The position numbers and the translations under genes were made by a program. Positions 41,668 through 51,879 of a DNA stretch of 64,000 nucleotides are shown piece after piece; within the stretch, counting starts at the first letter, position 1; each line of letters starts with the position of its first letter. Origin of the DNA: Verrucomicrobiales bacterium. Its GTDB lineage: Bacteria; Verrucomicrobiota; Verrucomicrobiia; Verrucomicrobiales; DEV007. A model generated the notes under the pieces. That model saw only the letters and a list, made by a program, of their open reading frames with translations, was not told where the DNA came from and made no database searches. The DNA lies in assembly GCA_029233965.1 (NCBI GenBank), contig JARGOP010000005.1, positions 1 to 64,000 on the forward strand, in the 5' to 3' direction.

Positions 41668-44226
41668 ATGTCTCGCGACCGCTCGCTCCCCATCTTTGAC
41701 CTCGAAATTGATCTCGCTGCCGCGACCGCGAAGGAGCATGCCCGTATCGTCATCGAAGCGCCAACCGGCTCCGGAAAGTCCACCCAGGTTCCGCAGTTTC
41801 TTGCCGACTCCGGCCTTTGTGGCGAAGGCGAAATCTACGTTCTTCAACCCCGCCGCCTCGCCGCCCGGATGCTGGCGTCCCGGGTGGCCGACGAACGCAA
41901 CGGCCGCCCCGGTGACGAAGTCGGCTACCAGGTTCGCTTCGAAAGCGCCGTGTCCGAAAACACCCGGATCCGCTTTGTGACCGAGGGCATCCTGATCCGG
42001 AAGCTGATCGATCAACCGGACCTTGCCGGGGTTTCCGCCGTCGTCCTCGATGAATTTCACGAGCGTCACTTCTTTGGCGACATCAGCCTCGCCCGCTGTC
42101 TCGAAGTCCAGAAAGCACTCCGCCCGGATCTGAAGCTCGTCGTCATGTCCGCGACCCTCGAAGCCGGCGCGCTCAAGCGCTACCTCGGGGAAGGATGTTC
42201 CCATCTTGTTTCCGAAGGTCGCACCTTTCCGGTAACGACGCAGTTCGAGCCTCCCCGCGAACGACACAAAGGCGAACTCTGGGATCAGACTGCCCGCGTG
42301 ATCAGAGATCATCTCAAAACCAATGGCATTCAGGGACATATCCTGGTTTTTATGCCTGGTCGGTATGAAATCCAGAAAACCAGCCAGGCTCTCCGCAAAG
42401 CAAGCTGGAGCAGTGCCTTTACGGTCCACGAACTCTACGGCGAGCTCCCCCCCGAGAAACAGGATGCGGCCGTCTCCCGAAGTGATCGACCTAAGATCGT
42501 CGTCGCGACTAATGTCGCCGAAACCTCAATCACGATCGATGGTGTAACCCTCGTCGTCGATTCCGGGCTCGAGCGACGGTCCTCCTTTGATCATCGCCGC
42601 GCCATCACGACGCTTCATATCGAAAAGATTTCCCGCGCCTCGGCCGATCAGCGGGCCGGACGCGCCGGACGAACCGGTCCCGGCACCGCGATCCGACTCT
42701 GGAGCGAACGCGACCACGAAGCACGCATTCCGGCAACCCCCGCTGAGATCCAGCGCATGGACCTCACCGAGGCGGTTCTCATCCTTGCCTCCAGCGGGAT
42801 CGAATCGATCCGCGACTTTCCCTGGTTTGAAAACCCGGATCCGGCAGGCCTTAATGAGGCGATTGACCGGCTGCAAATCCTCGGCGCGCTCGATGCGTCC
42901 GAAAAGCTCACGGAGATGGGCCGGAGAATCAGCCACCTCCCCGTCCCCCCGCGCTACGGAAGGATCATGGAAGCCGCCGCCCGCACCGGCTGCCTCGAGA
43001 TCGCGGCTCTCATCACCGCCCTGAGCCAGTCACGCCCCCTCTTCCCCGCCCGAAAGCGACAACCCGATCACGTCCTCGCCGCAGACTTCGCTGATCCGGA
43101 TGACGTCACCGATTTTCAGGCTCTGATTCGTGCCTGGAGCCAGATGAAGCAAAACCGTTTCAGCCGCGAGGTCGGAGAGCGCCTCGGCATTCACGCCGGC
43201 GCCTGTCGCGACGTGGATCGCATCGTCGCACAGCTTACGCGCATGGCCTCCCGCTGGCACTCCAACCCGAACCGCGACGCGAATCCATCGCCCGAAACCC
43301 TCGCGAAGGTTCTCCTCACCGGCTTCTCCGACCGCCTCGCAATTCGCCACAGCGCCTCGACCCTCTCCTGCGCTGTGATCGGAGGCCGGAAAGGCCAGCT
43401 CGAGAAAGGCAGCCTCGCCAACGACAAAGAGGTCCGGCTCTTCCTTGCCGGGGAAATGATCGAAGTCGAAGGCCGCGAGGTAAACGTGAAGCTCAATCTT
43501 TGCACCCGCATCGAAGAGGACTGGCTCCGCGATCTCTTTCCCGACGACTTCGAGGAATACGACGGCGCGGTGTGGGACAGCACCGTTCGCCGCGTTGAGG
43601 CTCGCAAAGAGCGCCGCTTCCGCGACCTCGTCCTCGAAACCCGGGCCTCCGGCGAAGCTCCCCGTGAAATGGCCGCGTCAATGCTAGCGGGCCGCGTCCT
43701 CTCCGGCGAACTCAACCTCAAGGCGTGGGACGATAAGGTCTCCACCTGGATCGCCCGGATCAACCTCGCGGCCGAACACTGCCCGAACTACGAATTCCCC
43801 GCGATCGATGATGATTCGCGCCTCCTCATGCTCGAGCAGATCTGCGACGGCGCCCTGAGTTACAAGCAAATCAAAGACCGCCCCGTCTGGCCGGTGCTGA
43901 AACAATGGCTTCCACCACATCAGGCAAAAGCACTCGATCATCTCACCCCTGAGCGGATCACCCTTTCCAACGGCAAGGAAACGCGAGTGTTTTATCAAGA
44001 GGGTGAAAAGCCCAGAGTATCCGTTCTCATTCAACACCTTTGGGGGCTGAATGATTCGCCCACGATTTGCGAAGGCAAGGTTCCTCTCGTCATCGAAATC
44101 CTCGCGCCCAACTCCCGCCCCGTGCAAGTCACCGAGAATCTCGCCGGGTTCTGGACCGGGAGTTATCCGGCGGTGAGGGCGCAGCTCCGGGGGCGATATC
44201 CCAAGCACGAGTGGCCCGAGTTTTAA
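41668..44226 (+). CDS. hrpB: ATP-dependent helicase HrpB
   Basis: EAPTGSGKSTQVP, LDEFHERH, ATNVAETSITIDGV, DQRAGRAGRTGPG. Confidence 0.92.
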   Translation: MSRDRSLPIFDLEIDLAAATAKEHARIVIEAPTGSGKSTQVPQFLADSGLCGEGEIYVLQPRRLAARMLASRVADERNGRPGDEVGYQVRFESAVSENTRIRFVTEGILIRKLIDQPDLAGVSAVVLDEFHERHFFGDISLARCLEVQKALRPDLKLVVMSATLEAGALKRYLGEGCSHLVSEGRTFPVTTQFEPPRERHKGELWDQTARVIRDHLKTNGIQGHILVFMPGRYEIQKTSQALRKASWSSAFTVHELYGELPPEKQDAAVSRSDRPKIVVATNVAETSITIDGVTLVVDSGLERRSSFDHRRAITTLHIEKISRASADQRAGRAGRTGPGTAIRLWSERDHEARIPATPAEIQRMDLTEAVLILASSGIESIRDFPWFENPDPAGLNEAIDRLQILGALDASEKLTEMGRRISHLPVPPRYGRIMEAAARTGCLEIAALITALSQSRPLFPARKRQPDHVLAADFADPDDVTDFQALIRAWSQMKQNRFSREVGERLGIHAGACRDVDRIVAQLTRMASRWHSNPNRDANPSPETLAKVLLTGFSDRLAIRHSASTLSCAVIGGRKGQLEKGSLANDKEVRLFLAGEMIEVEGREVNVKLNLCTRIEEDWLRDLFPDDFEEYDGAVWDSTVRRVEARKERRFRDLVLETRASGEAPREMAASMLAGRVLSGELNLKAWDDKVSTWIARINLAAEHCPNYEFPAIDDDSRLLMLEQICDGALSYKQIKDRPVWPVLKQWLPPHQAKALDHLTPERITLSNGKETRVFYQEGEKPRVSVLIQHLWGLNDSPTICEGKVPLVIEILAPNSRPVQVTENLAGFWTGSYPAVRAQLRGRYPKHEWPEF

Positions 44227-44408
44227 TGGGTTCTTCAGGACTGTTTCGAACGGCATTCCATCCGGTCGGAACGGCTCGAAATTGCCAATTCACACGACGT
44301 GCTGCCAGAGCAGAAGGAAGGGATACCCAACCCGTCTTGACGAGGTGAAAGTATTCGTGATTTCGGCCCGAGCAAATCCACTAAAACGTAAGACACGGCC
44401 ACTTGGAA

Positions 44409-44458
44409 TAAAATTTTATATGATTTAAAATAAAAAGAGGGGCTAAATTAAAATTTTA
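44409..44458. promoter_or_regulatory. AT-rich island with two TAAAATTTTA palindromes
   Basis: Identical 10-bp perfect palindromes at 44409-44418 and 44449-44458. Confidence 0.4.
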
Positions 44459-44741
44459 ACTATTTTATCTCAAGTCTGCTTGCTGATTCGGATCCGGGGC
44501 TCTTTCGGGTCAGCGGCTTTTCTGTAATTTCAGTTATCCCGGCGTTCCTGCGGTAATGCTCCGACGCGCAGGCCCGGTCGCCCAACCCGTTCGGGCTATG
44601 CCCGTCTCCCCTTCTTCACGGAATAAAGAGGTTTACAGATGGTTAAGAAATCTTAAGTATCTAGTAGGGCTTCGCCGGAGCCATGACGGTGTCGGGCGGG
44701 TTACCCATCCACTCAATCAAGATCTCAGCCACTCATGCGTC

Positions 44742-46502
44742 ATGAACCAATCCTCTTACTCCCTCACGAGTTCGGCTCCTTCCGGGCCGGTTAAACATTT
44801 CTTCATCTGGCTTTCCGGAGCCGGTGCGGAAACATTGGAACAGTGCCCCGAATGGGAGCAGCGGAAGTATGTCGCCTTCGGAGCGACTGTTCTCGTGCCC
44901 ACGGTCTTCGCCTTCATGGCCTGCGCCTATGCGCTTTCCACGCTCACGGATGACTGGCGCGTGATCGCCCCGGTCGCCGCCGCCTGGGGTCTCATCATCA
45001 TGACGATCGACCGCGCCCTCCTTTCGATCTACCGCTCCTACCAGCGTTTTCATCGGAAGGTGAGCCAGTTCTTTCTCCGTATCGTCGTCGCTGCGCTCAT
45101 GGGCATCACGATTTCCCACCCCCTCACCCTCCTTCTTTTCAATGACACGATTGCCACAGTGATCGATGAAGAGCGGCAGCAGGAAGTCGAAGCGGTCCGC
45201 CTCGCGGCCAACGGCGAGAAAGCCACGGTCGAAGAAAAGATCGTCACCCTCGAGGCGCAGATTGCGGAGCAGCGCGCGAAGTTCGATGAAACTTTCTCGG
45301 CTCAATTCCTCGTCGAAGACACCTCCGTCGGCGAGGCTGATCCGCTTGCCGAACTCGATGAAGAGCTTCGGGCCCGGATGACCTCACGACTTGACGTCGA
45401 TACCGCCGGCTATCGCGAAAAGCTGGAAGCGGCAGTCAGTGAGTTTTCCACGATGCAGGCTTCCTACGCGACCCTGCAGACCGAACTGGATCACTGGCAG
45501 ACAGAGTTCGAGCGCGAAGTCAATGGGCAGCGCAGCGGTATCGTCGGACTCGGACCGAGAGCGAAGAGTATTCAGGCGGATCAGCTTGCCTGGCGTCGCG
45601 ATGAGGCGAAGCGCCTCGCAGATGTGCTGGAATATCTCACGGAACAGCGAAACGACCTCTCCGATCGCATCAAGGCGACCGAAGAAGGAATCAAAAATGA
45701 GTTTCTCGCCCTTGCGGCAGCCAAAGCAGACCGCGTGAAGGAGGAGCGTGCCCGGGTCGCCGACCTCAAGCGCCAGGTGCAACAGTCACAGGCCGGGGAG
45801 TTTGTTGAGCAGCAGAACACGATTCGTTCGACGATCGCTGCTCAGATCGATACCCGTCTCGGTGAACTGACTCGTTTGCAGGGTGAGCTGGCCGCGATCG
45901 GATCCCAGGAACAGGAGCGGATCGCGAGCATCAATGCAGAGCCGCGGCAGGATATCCTCACTCAAACCCTCGCCCTGCACCGGCTCTTCGAAGACGATGC
46001 CGAAGGCGGGAAGTTTGCTCTGATCGCCTACCTGATCCTCGCAGGACTCTTCATGTTGATCGACACGATTCCACTGGTAGTGAAATTCTTCTCGCAGCCC
46101 GGTCCCTACGACGCCCTTGTCGACCGCGACGAAGTCCGCTTTGCCCGCGAGCGTGAGGCATGGCTCAAGAGCTACAACGAATATATGGAGAGTCTTTCCT
46201 CCGGCCGCCTCCTTCACCTGACGCAGAACAAACCACTCGAGAAAGCCGTTATTGAAGGGATCGACAGCTCCCGTGCTGCGAAAGAGTTCGTCGAGAATTT
46301 GATCGATCTCGAAACGGCCTTTGAAGAGCGGATTGAAACGGAGAAGAGTCGCCTCAAGGAGGAGAAAAACCAGCGGGCCGGCGTGAGAGCAAAACGGTTG
46401 GAGCAGTTTTCCGAGACTTTCTATCGGGACCTGAACAAACGCATGGAATCTTTCTTTGATGAGGATGCCGCGAAACAGGCTGTCGCGAGAGGCGTTGCGT
46501 AG
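44742..46502 (+). CDS. DUF4407 domain membrane/coiled-coil protein
   Basis: TM region with IMTIDRALLSIYRSY, long coiled coil, C-terminal TM (FALIAYLILAGLFMLIDTIPLVVKF). Confidence 0.8.
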   Translation: MNQSSYSLTSSAPSGPVKHFFIWLSGAGAETLEQCPEWEQRKYVAFGATVLVPTVFAFMACAYALSTLTDDWRVIAPVAAAWGLIIMTIDRALLSIYRSYQRFHRKVSQFFLRIVVAALMGITISHPLTLLLFNDTIATVIDEERQQEVEAVRLAANGEKATVEEKIVTLEAQIAEQRAKFDETFSAQFLVEDTSVGEADPLAELDEELRARMTSRLDVDTAGYREKLEAAVSEFSTMQASYATLQTELDHWQTEFEREVNGQRSGIVGLGPRAKSIQADQLAWRRDEAKRLADVLEYLTEQRNDLSDRIKATEEGIKNEFLALAAAKADRVKEERARVADLKRQVQQSQAGEFVEQQNTIRSTIAAQIDTRLGELTRLQGELAAIGSQEQERIASINAEPRQDILTQTLALHRLFEDDAEGGKFALIAYLILAGLFMLIDTIPLVVKFFSQPGPYDALVDRDEVRFAREREAWLKSYNEYMESLSSGRLLHLTQNKPLEKAVIEGIDSSRAAKEFVENLIDLETAFEERIETEKSRLKEEKNQRAGVRAKRLEQFSETFYRDLNKRMESFFDEDAAKQAVARGVA

Positions 46503-46604
46503 GAGAGATTCTCTCCTCTCTGAAGCGAATAACGAGTGTGGCGGCTGTGATGGCCGTCAGCGCTCCTGCTTGACCATTCGTGCTTTTGCGCCACTTTCCA
46601 CGCC

Positions 46605-47960
46605 ATGAGCGTCCGCACCCGATTTGCCCCCTCTCCCACCGGTTTCCTTCACATTGGCGGGGCCCGCACGGCTTTGTACAACTGGCTCTACGCAAAACGT
46701 CACGGAGGAAAATTCATTCTCCGCGTGGAAGACACGGACGCGGAACGCAGCACCGCAGAGTCGATGCAGGTCATTCTCGATGGTCTCCAATGGCTGGGCC
46801 TGGAGTGGGATGAAGGCCCCGGGGTGGACGGAGACTTCGGTCCCTACTACCAGAGTGAACGCGTCGCGATCTACGATCGCTACCTCGCCAAACTGGCGGC
46901 GGCGGGACACGTCTACGAAGACGACGGAGCGATCCGCTTCCGCGTCCCTGACAAAACCATCACTGTTTCGGACCAAATCTGCGGGGAAGTCTCGACGAAC
47001 CTGAAAGAGCAGGGCTCGCGTCGCTATAACCCGGAGACGAAGCAGGAAGAGGAAGCGAATCCGGACATCGTCATCAAGCGGCCGAACGGCGGCTACATTT
47101 TTCACTTCGTGAATGTCGTCGATGATATCGAGATGGGGATCACCCACGTCATTCGCGGAGAAGACCATCTTTCCAATACCCCGAAGCATCTCGCTCTTTT
47201 CGAGGCATTTGGCGTGACACCCCCGACCTTTGCTCACATCCCGCTGAACCTGAACCCGAGCGGGACCAAGATGAGCAAACGGGACCAGGGTGCGCTCATT
47301 CATGAATATCAGGAAAGTGGATTCCTCCCCGATGCTGTGAACAACTACATGGCGTTGCTCGGCTGGTCGGCAAAAGACGATCAGGAGATCTTCAGTATGA
47401 AGGAACTGAAAGAGCGCTTTGACCTCAGCGGCGTGAACAAATCCAATTCCAAGTTCGACTACGACAAGTGCAAATGGGTCAACGGGGAGCATCTCCGTCA
47501 TCTCCCCAGTGGTGAACTCCAGGCATGGGCAGGGCCATTCCTCAGCCGTGCCGGGCTTCCGGCAGCGGACGAGCGTGTTCCGGCGGCCCTTGAGCTGACC
47601 CGTGACCGCGCTCAGCTTCTCAGTGAGATTCCCGGAGTGATTGCGACGATTTTCGAAACAGAGGTCGCCTACGACGAAGCTTCCCTCGCCAAAGTCGCGG
47701 GACAGGAGGACATCGCCAACAGACTCGCCGCTTTGATTAATGGCCTCGCTTCCTCCACCGGCTGGGATGAACTAGAGATCAAAGCTGCGATCACTGCCGC
47801 CGCAGAAGGGATCGGGGTGAAAATGGGCGCCCTTATGCTGCCCTGCCGCGTTGGTGTGATGGGGAGCACGAGCGGAGCGGACCTCGTTCCCGTGCTCGTT
47901 CTTCTGGGACAGGCGGAAGTGGTCCGCCGGCTCAAAAACTTTGCGACGAAGCTCAACTGA
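46605..47960 (+). CDS. gltX: glutamate--tRNA ligase
   Basis: TRFAPSPTGFLHIGGARTALYNWLYAK, GTKMSKRDQGA. Confidence 0.95.
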   Translation: MSVRTRFAPSPTGFLHIGGARTALYNWLYAKRHGGKFILRVEDTDAERSTAESMQVILDGLQWLGLEWDEGPGVDGDFGPYYQSERVAIYDRYLAKLAAAGHVYEDDGAIRFRVPDKTITVSDQICGEVSTNLKEQGSRRYNPETKQEEEANPDIVIKRPNGGYIFHFVNVVDDIEMGITHVIRGEDHLSNTPKHLALFEAFGVTPPTFAHIPLNLNPSGTKMSKRDQGALIHEYQESGFLPDAVNNYMALLGWSAKDDQEIFSMKELKERFDLSGVNKSNSKFDYDKCKWVNGEHLRHLPSGELQAWAGPFLSRAGLPAADERVPAALELTRDRAQLLSEIPGVIATIFETEVAYDEASLAKVAGQEDIANRLAALINGLASSTGWDELEIKAAITAAAEGIGVKMGALMLPCRVGVMGSTSGADLVPVLVLLGQAEVVRRLKNFATKLN

Positions 47961-50679
47961 TCCTTTGCCTGATGAGCTGGAGGATTTCCTCGCGCCGCAC
48001 GCTCCACTCATCGAACGCAACAGGAAACAGCTCGATTCCCGCGCGACGCAGAAGCAGGTGGTGATCCAGCTTCATCGCCTTCCCCGCCTCCCCCGGAAAC
48101 CCTACCAGATCGACCGCAAGGCAGGTTTGGCCCCGCTGGCAAAGAAGGTCGATCGCCCGCCCGCCCAGTTCGAACTGCTCCTCGACCTCTGCACCGAGGG
48201 CTTCGACCGCTTCCCGAATATCGACCAAACAGGGTTGGGTTGATGACTTGACCCTCTTGACCCGGTTCTCTCTCTCCCCGGCTGCATAGGCGAGAAAACG
48301 ACTCGTGAGCCGACTCGATCTTCCCGCAGTGCTGAAGGAGACAAAGACCCGGTTTTCGATCCGTGCCCGGGTAATTGCGACGTTGAAAATGTCCTCCTTG
48401 TCGAGAAAGCGAAAGCTGGCCGGGGGACTTTCATCATCGAGCGCGAACGAAAGAAACATGATGTCACGCTCCTCGCCCTGAAAGGAGTGGGCTGTCCCGA
48501 CGAGGATGTCATGCACCTCAAGCAGCCGGTGAACATCAGGGCGCGACTCCAGCTGTTTCATGATCGCATCCACCTGGGCCCGAAAGGGAGAAAGAATCCC
48601 GATGGAAAGTGGGTCCTCATTCTCTTCCACAAGAACGCTGATCTGCTCAAAGATCGCCTCGATCTCCTTCCCGTTGACACCATTCTCCGCTCTCTGCCCT
48701 TTGCAGGGAAAGACTCTGAGACCGTTTTCGGTGCGGTGATCGACTTCACGATGCCCGGTCATGATCGCAAGATTCCCACCGTAGAATTCCCGGTTGCTGA
48801 ACCCGATGATCTCCGGGCGGCTCCGGAAGTGTTCGTTCAGAAAGATGACCGCATCCTGGTCGCTGATCATGTCGGAAGCCAGGTCCACGAGACTCACGTT
48901 CCGGAAACTGAAGCGCGTCGCCTCGCTTTCCGTGAGGCCGAATTGCTTCGCAAACTCAAGCTGTCGCGCCACGGGAAGAAAGGAGATATGCCTGAGCTGC
49001 TTCGGATCGCCTGTCACAACGGCCCGCTTCGCCCGCTGGAGGGCGGGAAGAACCGCGGCAATGTCGCATTGCGAAGCCTCATCAATAATCACCAAATCGA
49101 ACATTTCCCGCTCCAGCGGGATGATCCGGTGAAGATCACTCATGTTCATGAGCCAAACCGGAAGGGCCCTGAAGAGAGTTTTCCACCGGACGTCGAGAAG
49201 ATACTCGTCGCGCTTCACTGAGGTTCGAGCACGGGTGCTTTTCGAGAAATTCTGGAAGGTCTTCCGGTCAAGGCGGAGAGCAGCACTGAGGTAGAATCCT
49301 CGTTTTGCAATGAGGAGGGCCGCAGTCTCCTCAACCTGCCGGGCAAGGCCGTCGCAGACCTCATCCACCAAAGAGGAGAGCAGAGGCCTTCCTGCCGCCG
49401 CATGCAAAATCCTCCGCTGCCGCCAGCGTGTAAAGAACCCCCGGCCAGACCGGATCAGGACAGCGCCACGACGTTCCGCCTGTGAGACCCGCGCATGAAG
49501 TTCCCTCTCCAATCGGGCAAGGGCCTTCTTTTGTTGCTTCAAACGCTTCGCGGCGATGGAGGGCTTTTCGTGACTCTCCATTTCACCCGCCCGAAAGCCC
49601 GCGAGGAGTCCTTCGAGATAAGACTTCAACTCTTTCAGGTAGTTTTTCCTTCCGGCTCTGACACAGACGCCGCCGAGATCGAGAGTATCCTCAATCTTGT
49701 CCGCCACGACATCCACAGCATGATCCATCTTCGACACCACGAGCACCGATTCGCCGCGGCTCACCGCTTCCATCGCGAGAGCGGCAATGGTGTAGGATTT
49801 TCCAGTGCCCGGTGGCCCGACCGCGAGGGTCAGGCTTCTTGTTCGGGCGGATTCGACCACCCGCTTCTGGGCAGGGCTCAGGAGCGCAGGGATATGTCCG
49901 GGGCGCAGACCTTGAAACGACTTCGCGGGACCGATACCGAGGAGCGCCGAGGCTGCGGAGGAGAGTTTCTCCACTTTTGCCATCGCCTGCAAATCGTTGA
50001 TGACACCGCGCATTTCCGTGGATTTATCCGCGAGAAACAAGACAGCGGCAGAATGGAGATGCCATTCATCAATTTCTCTCTTCGAAATTTGCGTAAAATA
50101 TCCTTTCAGCTCTTTCGCCGTGAGAAGGTTAGGATAGTTGAACAATCCCCCGGTGTTCGATTCAGGAAACAAGCGTGAGAAGAGCGTCCGCAATTCGCCG
50201 ATGCAACCTTCCGAGTGCCCCGAGGTTTCGATCGCCTTCTCCACCTCGAGGAGAAAGTCATCATCGGCCAGGTTCTCCAGGAGAGCGTAGTTGAGTATTC
50301 CCCGGCTTGTGTCGATGACGAACTCGGCCCCTCCCCCTTCAGAAATCTCACTGACGGCAGTAGGGTAAAGAATCAAGGGCGCGTAGCCAAAGCGGCTGCG
50401 CCCGTTCCCTTCCTCCAGTGCTCCGATGAAGAAGACCGAACCGCAATACAGCTCACGTTCTTTTTCGTAAAGGCGGGCCTGGGTCGCGAGGGCGGCAGCT
50501 TTCTTCCCGGGAACAAAATAGAGCCCCTCGAGAACTGCGGTGGAAACGATCGGATCCGTCCCCTCCAGGATGAGTGACTGCCGAACCCTGCTGCTCTCCA
50601 GGCTGACAATCCCGGCGCGGCTCCCGTTCTCCCGGTAGCACTCGGCCAGGTAATGAAGAATGCCGGACGCGTTGTTCAT
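47953..50679 (-). CDS. SF1 (DNA2/NAM7-like) helicase with DUF4011-like N-terminus and possible C-terminal nuclease domain
   Basis: GPPGTGKSYTIAALA, DLVIIDEASQCD, GDPKQLRHI, GTAHSFQGEERDIMFLS, FNVAITRARIENRVFVS. Confidence 0.8.
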   Translation of the reverse strand: MNNASGILHYLAECYRENGSRAGIVSLESSRVRQSLILEGTDPIVSTAVLEGLYFVPGKKAAALATQARLYEKERELYCGSVFFIGALEEGNGRSRFGYAPLILYPTAVSEISEGGGAEFVIDTSRGILNYALLENLADDDFLLEVEKAIETSGHSEGCIGELRTLFSRLFPESNTGGLFNYPNLLTAKELKGYFTQISKREIDEWHLHSAAVLFLADKSTEMRGVINDLQAMAKVEKLSSAASALLGIGPAKSFQGLRPGHIPALLSPAQKRVVESARTRSLTLAVGPPGTGKSYTIAALAMEAVSRGESVLVVSKMDHAVDVVADKIEDTLDLGGVCVRAGRKNYLKELKSYLEGLLAGFRAGEMESHEKPSIAAKRLKQQKKALARLERELHARVSQAERRGAVLIRSGRGFFTRWRQRRILHAAAGRPLLSSLVDEVCDGLARQVEETAALLIAKRGFYLSAALRLDRKTFQNFSKSTRARTSVKRDEYLLDVRWKTLFRALPVWLMNMSDLHRIIPLEREMFDLVIIDEASQCDIAAVLPALQRAKRAVVTGDPKQLRHISFLPVARQLEFAKQFGLTESEATRFSFRNVSLVDLASDMISDQDAVIFLNEHFRSRPEIIGFSNREFYGGNLAIMTGHREVDHRTENGLRVFPCKGQRAENGVNGKEIEAIFEQISVLVEENEDPLSIGILSPFRAQVDAIMKQLESRPDVHRLLEVHDILVGTAHSFQGEERDIMFLSFALDDESPPASFRFLDKEDIFNVAITRARIENRVFVSFSTAGRSSRLTSRFLAYAAGERENRVKRVKSSTQPCLVDIREAVEALGAEVEEQFELGGRAIDLLCQRGQTCLAVDLVGFPGEAGKAMKLDHHLLLRRAGIELFPVAFDEWSVRREEILQLIRQRIS

Positions 50680-51845
50680 TCTTTCTCAATTTCCCCCCGC
50701 GGTTTTCTCATCTGAAGAACACCCCAGATTACAAAGATCACGATCAGCATTACCGCCGCGTAAATGTGATGCGAAATCCTTGTCGAAGGCACCAGGTCGG
50801 CCGTGGCTCTGGTCGCCGCTGTCAGGAGCATGAGCCAGACAATCCACTGCCAGCTTCTGCTTTTCGGAGCGGGTACACAGTCGTGGTAATGTCCGGCCAC
50901 GACTCGATCGGCCACGAGAAGAATGAGTTGGGAGAAGCCGCAGAGAAACAGCAAGTGCTCGAAAGCAAAAGTCTCCTGAGGCAGGATCGCCCGGGTCAGG
51001 AATGCCGCGCCGAGCATCACAAAACCAACTCTCACCGCCCACGGCCGCGTCCCTTTTGCCGCCGCCCTCCCCCTGAACAGGGCGGGAACCAGTCCGACCG
51101 TCCATGCAAGGACCGCGAGCAAGCGAAGCAGGTTCCCCCAACTTACGGAAAGATAAACTTCGACAAGAAATGACCCGATGATGCACAGGGCCGTCAGCCA
51201 GACAAACGTTGCTCGCCGCTTCCTGGACAGGACCGCCTTCTCCTCAAAGAAGCGGGGAAAGAGGTAGGATCCGACACCGAGAATAGGAAGCAGGAGGAAA
51301 CTCTGATATCCCAGGAGCCGCAGGAGGTAGTCCGTGTTCGGCGAACTCCGGTGAACCTGAAATCCCCACGCAAAAAGCACCGTTACTCCAAGCCCCACGG
51401 AGAGAAAGGCCAGGGCAAATCCGGAAGGCGGGAAATCCCGTCCTCCCTCGAAGAGCCTTCCCGTGAGAATGATCAGAAGGAGACAGCCCGTCGCGGCAGA
51501 GAGGAGATCCCCGCCGGCGATCAAAGCCTTTGCGTAGGCCAACTGCGCCAGGGTCCAGCCGGTCACGAGGAGAATGACCTCGAACCGGTTCAGTGGTGAC
51601 GACTCCAGGAATCTCGGCCAGACCGTTGTCAGAAATCCGTAGAGAAACGCTGTGCCGAATCCAAAGATAAGAAGGCGTGGATGCTGCAGAGCCGGATAAA
51701 TCGGCCACCACCCCACGTAGTGCAGTGGCCAGAGAATGAGACCGAAGACGGACGCGGCAACTCCCAGAGGGAAGAGGATACGAAACGGCTCCGACGCCCA
51801 AACGGGAACATCCGTCGGAGGCGTCTCGTCTTGTTGTCCCCCCAT
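50676..51845 (-). CDS. NnrS family protein
   Basis: Multi-TM; FRILFPLGVAASVFGLILWPLHYVGW, HPRLLIFGFGTAFLYGFLTT; start MGGQQDETPP. Confidence 0.8.
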   Translation of the reverse strand: MGGQQDETPPTDVPVWASEPFRILFPLGVAASVFGLILWPLHYVGWWPIYPALQHPRLLIFGFGTAFLYGFLTTVWPRFLESSPLNRFEVILLVTGWTLAQLAYAKALIAGGDLLSAATGCLLLIILTGRLFEGGRDFPPSGFALAFLSVGLGVTVLFAWGFQVHRSSPNTDYLLRLLGYQSFLLLPILGVGSYLFPRFFEEKAVLSRKRRATFVWLTALCIIGSFLVEVYLSVSWGNLLRLLAVLAWTVGLVPALFRGRAAAKGTRPWAVRVGFVMLGAAFLTRAILPQETFAFEHLLFLCGFSQLILLVADRVVAGHYHDCVPAPKSRSWQWIVWLMLLTAATRATADLVPSTRISHHIYAAVMLIVIFVIWGVLQMRKPRGEIEKE

Positions 51846-51879
51846 CAGCCCGAAACCGTAGAAAGCACCGGGCCCGGGA

